NCBI RefSeq assembly: GCF_040436345.1
Contig: NC_133219.1
Coordinates: 17,816,958-17,880,957 of the forward strand
Length of the DNA stretch: 64,000 nt
From: Pagrus major
Lineage: Eukaryota > Chordata > Actinopteri > Spariformes > Sparidae
Direction: 5' to 3'
The position numbers were made by a program, and so were the translations under genes. Within the stretch, counting starts at the first letter, position 1; each line of letters begins with the position of its first letter. The notes beneath the pieces are model-generated. The model saw nothing but the letters and a program-made list of their open reading frames with translations, did no database searches and had not been told where the DNA came from. Below, piece by piece: positions 46,572 to 64,000 of this stretch.

Positions 46572-47539
46572 GTTGATTGAAGCGTGTATTTGATTTGTAT
46601 CATTAACTTCATTATAGTTTGACGCTATAAATTGTTTTTGTCTTCCACACATGGACAGAGAGACAGAGGAGACAGGACAATATAATAAGGCAGTGATAAT
46701 GTGGAGACCAAACCCTGTCTATGTGGGTGCAGACCGTTTGGTAATAATAACCAAGTATAACATCCGCAGTTAAATACCACGACTGCCATTATGAACATGA
46801 AGATACAAAATGGATTTAATTCAGCTACATTTGTCTTGCTTTCATAAATAATTTATCTTAATCTGGGAACGGAGTTGTTTCGACTCTTCGTATTGCTACA
46901 TAAACGTGGTCCTGAGAACAAGCAACTGGGATTAACTGTCTATAATCGTCCGTCAAAACACAAGTTTGAGGTGTCTGTGATTATTTTACAACAGTCTGAT
47001 GCTTGTTGCGCAATGTTCACACAGCGCATCTGCTGTGCGTAAATGTGGCAGGCAGTGCGCATCACTCTGGTTAGAGCGCGCAGATAGAACTGATGCGCTG
47101 CCTTCAGATGGATGTAGTGACCAGTGTAAAGAAAAAGGCCTTCAGTATGAGCTATAACTGTCTTAGATGACAGAAAGGATCTTGCCTTGCTCCATTAATA
47201 TATATATATATATATAGATAAATAAATATATAAAATAAACTTTTTTGGTGTGACAGCACACCAGCCTATGCAGTTAGTGACTATAATAGTTTCAGCTCTG
47301 ATAGAATCAGACTTTCATCCGAAGTCATGTTTCGCAAAAAAATAAAAATATCTTATCATGACTAAAATAATAATAAGTAGTCTAACTGGTAGTCATGGTG
47401 ATGATGGTGATGTGTTGAGCTGCTCCAATAAAAGCCACAGTTGTAATTTCATTCTTCACCTGACCGCCTACAGGAGCTCAACTCTTGACAAGGGAAACTC
47501 GTCACCTGTGAAACCTAAAAATAATAAAAATCAAGTCTG
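46572..47539. other. Intergenic DNA between tRNA-Ala and wdfy3
   Basis: No gene is recognised. A short (TA)n tract lies at 47198-47215. Open frames are under 65 codons. Confidence 0.6.
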
Positions 47540-47562
47540 TATTTGGTGGTAAACAGCAATTA

Positions 47563-47568
47563 TTTATT
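47563..47568 (-). terminator. wdfy3: Candidate poly(A) signal of wdfy3
   Basis: TTTATT on + gives AATAAA in the transcript (caataaataattg). Cleavage would fall near 47545. Confidence 0.45.
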
Positions 47569-49132
47569 GAAACAAAATTAAAAAGAATAAGTACCAGATC
47601 TATTGCATTATTGTAACATTTTTTTTCTGTAGGGGGGGTTACTCTACTGTTTTTTTCTCTTGTAGGATGAAGTGAACACAAATATACAAGGAACATTCAG
47701 CTATCACAGATTGCACACCAGATACTGTAGTAATGCAGTCTAATACAAGACCACCAAAATAATCCAGGATTTCTCTTTTTTTTTCCTTCTTCTTCTTTCA
47801 TTAGTCCTTAATTTTTTTTTTCTCCATAAAGAGTACAAAAGTCCACCCAGAGTTGGGGACACGATCTCCGGCTCTGTACACAAACCTGTCGGTCGGGACA
47901 ACTCATTAGACAATGCCTCCAAAAAAAACCCCGATAAGAATAAAAACAAAAGAAAAAACAATATAATGCCGAGAACATGTACAATGCACTGACACAGAAA
48001 GTCAGCTGTGTTAATAGACATGCGACAAGTAACAAAACTTGCTGAAATCGCAATAATCATTAAAAAAAATCTAAAACCAGTTATAATTGCATAAATACTT
48101 TGTACAGTTCATTTATCCGCTGTGAAATGCACCTCTCTGTTAAAATGACAACGTAAAACTGCATTCAATAAAAACCTGTGATTCCTCTTGACTGTTTCGT
48201 TTTTTGTACACGTGAAGGTGCAAAGGAACTCTTGATTGATAGAAGCCGATTCGGCCTTTTCAGCTAGGTGGCATGATTGCACGCTAAATTACAGTACATA
48301 AATGCAGAATGATATAAGACGGACGATAACAAGAGTGCATATTATTATTATTACAATATCAGGGAGCTGTGGGGGTGAATATTAAAGTACTTTCTGAAAG
48401 GTGTTTCCTTTTTTTTTTGTTTGAGACTGTGAAGACTCGTGGTAAACCTAAAGAATTGTTCTCTCTGGGAAAGACAAAAAGCAGCACTTGAATGCACAGT
48501 CGTTGCCCACAGTTCTACGAACAAAACAACATGATTACATGTGTGAAGAGAGAGGAGGGAAGTGACATATGAAAGAAAATGACATATACATATAAACAAA
48601 AAAAATCCTTAATGTCCAACTATGAAACTCGGTAGCAGCAGCAGCCATCTTGTAGTAAAAATAGGGTGTTTGTGGTGACGAATTATTGACTGTCCACAAC
48701 AGAAAAACACATGAAACACCTTGGATATCAACGTGTCAACATAGTGGCTTTGTACGGGGTTCAAACTGTGCCAAAACTGTTTTGTTTACAGTGCTTTGGT
48801 GATGCCTTGTGGTTGCATTAGACATTACAAAATGTCATTTTTGTCCAAAAAAAGTACGACATCCGTTTGTCTGACTACATAACGAAGACGTTAATACGTC
48901 TCATCATGTTGTTTTCTTTTTTTCTGTCTTTGTTTCTTTCTCTTGCTTATGTCTTTTCTTGTTTTTTAATAAATTTATGGAAGGACTCTAAAACGGACAG
49001 TGACTCAACAGCAGGGATAACAACCAGACAAAGTCACAACAAAACATGGAACATTGACGAATGTACAAAATCAGACTTTTGGCACAATAAACCTCACAGA
49101 TGTATCCACAGGTGATTCCTTTATACCCTTGA

Positions 49133-49255
49133 CCTGAGCTAACTAGCTAATGGCAGCAAGAGTTAGCAGTTATACTGGTAATATGCTTCCACATATTGGT
49201 TTGAATATGAATTAAACAGGTGGCCAATTCTTACATATAACACCTTTGAACTTGC
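49133..49255. mobile_element. Miniature DNA transposon, family A, copy 5 (3' half)
   Basis: Gagctaactagctaatggca, gagttagcagttatactggt and the terminus ttcttacatataacaccttt match the right half of family A. The left half is absent. It lies in the predicted wdfy3 3' UTR. Confidence 0.6.
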
Positions 49256-50793
49256 TGAAATCATGGATGAACGCACATAAAGACATAAAAAGGGGCTCAG
49301 ACATCAGTTCTGTCTGACTGCCTCAATGTTTTGGACTTTTTAGAATAAACACCCAAAGATATCTAAGAAATCTGAGCTGGGATTACTTATATCTTGTCTA
49401 ACAATTTCTTTCTACGCTGAACAAAGTGTTTGAAAGGTGCACGGCTGCTGCTCCTGCAGTTTAACATCTCCTTTAAGGACTGAGGATAAAGTGTGTGGAG
49501 TGCAACATTTACTCATCTGCTGTAATAATGCCACAGGGTCAGACTGGAGGTCTGCGAACGACAAATCTGAATAGAAACCAACGAGAAAATAAAAACCACG
49601 ATACATACTAAGAGTCCCTTTTTTGTGTGCATTCAAAAAGCCGCTACAGTAACTGAATAAAGCTACATGAAGGAGACATGATGGAAAATAACTGTGGAGC
49701 AAAATTACACATTTGTTTAAACCTAATTCATACTTTTTCACAGATGATGAACCCATGATTTTTTTTGATCTCTTGACAAAAAACATGAAAGAAGAAAATG
49801 TCAAAAGAAAATGGAGTGATATGATTTAAAAAGATAAAATCTGAAATGATAACGTGTCCAGTCTTCAGACAGCAGCAACAACAAAAATCTCTAAATAGGA
49901 ATTCATATAAAGGACAGAATAGATAAAAAAAAAAAAAAAATCATAATTGATACATTAAACTTGGCAAAAAAAGGAAAAGACAATCTGATCATAAATCTCT
50001 CTCTGATGGTGATGGCTTGACACTGTGGGCAACACACACTCACAAAATGAATCACATTTTTTTGTAAACAACGACAAATAAAATAAAATGATCAGGAACT
50101 TAAAAAGAAAATAAGTAATTTTGCATAACTAGACCCACTAGTAAAGTCAACCCACAGACATTAATTATTGACATTCATATCCCTTCCTCCCCTCCGTGTT
50201 ATTCCTCTGGACTCGCCGTGACTCGTGACGCAGACTACACACAATTGATTTTGTTGTTTTTTTTTAAAGCCAGGAGTGGTTAGTCACAACGCTATATTAC
50301 AGGCAATTAGTTTGTTTTTTCTCATTGACCTTATTTTTTGTTCTGTGTTTGTTCCTCTTAGAGTTAAAAAGGCCATGATAAGTATTTACAATATAAACAA
50401 GTTTGTTACGTCTTGCAGTGGTGGGTGATTGATTCAAGCGTGCCGCATCAGAGTTGTTTTTGCTTCTTTTTTTCCTCCAGGTGTTGAGTGCAGGTGGTAA
50501 GAGTGGTGACTGAGTGTTTTTTTTTCATTTCCTTTCCATCGCTTTTCCCCCCCACCTCCTTCGCTGAGCTTTACTGCTGTCGTGATGAAACAGCCGACAT
50601 TCCCTCCTGTTACGGTATGTCAGTGAGTTACAGTACATGTGGTTACTGGACGTACGAGAGGATAGAGGGGGTTTCGAGGGATATGTGGGAGGTGTCTAGG
50701 GAAAAACAAGGCAGATGGAGATATGAAGTGCTCCTTAGTTTGGAGTCCTCAGGAGGAGGTGCCTCTTTTGTCAGCAGCGGGTGAAGATGGAGC

Positions 50794-63955
<13,162 letters not shown>

Positions 63956-64000
63956 CTGGGGGATGGAGGGATGGGTGAGGCGTGAGTGGTGAGTCACTTT

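Larger units (their letters stand above)
47540..50793 (-). other. wdfy3: wdfy3 3' UTR
   Basis: AT-rich sequence between the wdfy3 stop and a TTTATT at 47563. There is no plausible exon. It holds a truncated family A element (49133-49255) and several T or A runs. The full 3.2-kb extent is inferred from the lack of an equally good earlier signal; long 3' UTRs are usual for this gene. Confidence 0.5.

Overview
This window is vertebrate nuclear DNA, most likely from a ray-finned fish. The genes are split into small exons with GT-AG introns, one tRNA gene is present, and the intergenic DNA carries microsatellites and short non-autonomous DNA transposons of kinds common in teleosts. I cannot name the species. 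Gene identities come from translating spliced exons and comparing them with remembered vertebrate proteins; no database search was run.

Three protein-coding genes are supported. tmem175 (lysosomal potassium/proton channel) is on the + strand: ten coding exons from 6824 to 11992, predicted 522 residues, with a poly(A) signal at 13693. cds1 (CDP-diacylglycerol synthase of the ER) is on the - strand: thirteen coding exons from 43601 down to 17801, predicted 455 residues, with a long 3' UTR down to about 13775. wdfy3 (ALFY, a BEACH/WD40/FYVE scaffold for selective autophagy) is on the - strand and runs off the right edge: the last 25 constitutive coding exons lie between 63955 and 50794 (1198 C-terminal residues), with a 3' UTR of about 3.2 kb. 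Exon lengths and phases join without a break in all three genes.

Layout: 1-6600 has no recognised gene and holds a degenerate LTR-like stretch, two perfect hairpins and a teleost interspersed repeat that ends at the tmem175 promoter. 6600-13720 is tmem175. 13775-43601 is cds1, convergent with tmem175; the two predicted poly(A) signals are only about 100 bp apart. 43602-47540 is intergenic, with the cds1 promoter flank, a CT-rich array, a LINE reverse-transcriptase relic and a tRNA-Ala(UGC) gene. 47540-64000 is the 3' part of wdfy3.

All three proteins act on endomembranes (lysosomal ion flux, ER phospholipid precursor supply, autophagosome cargo scaffolding), but nothing here shows shared regulation. 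The cds1-wdfy3 adjacency matches human 4q21; tmem175 is elsewhere on human chromosome 4. I found no undescribed enzyme or defence system. The best leads are a possible in-frame 66-nt cassette exon in wdfy3, UG repeats set against two wdfy3 3' splice sites, families of TTAA-flanked miniature transposons, and a three-copy inverted/direct repeat in the tmem175 3' UTR.
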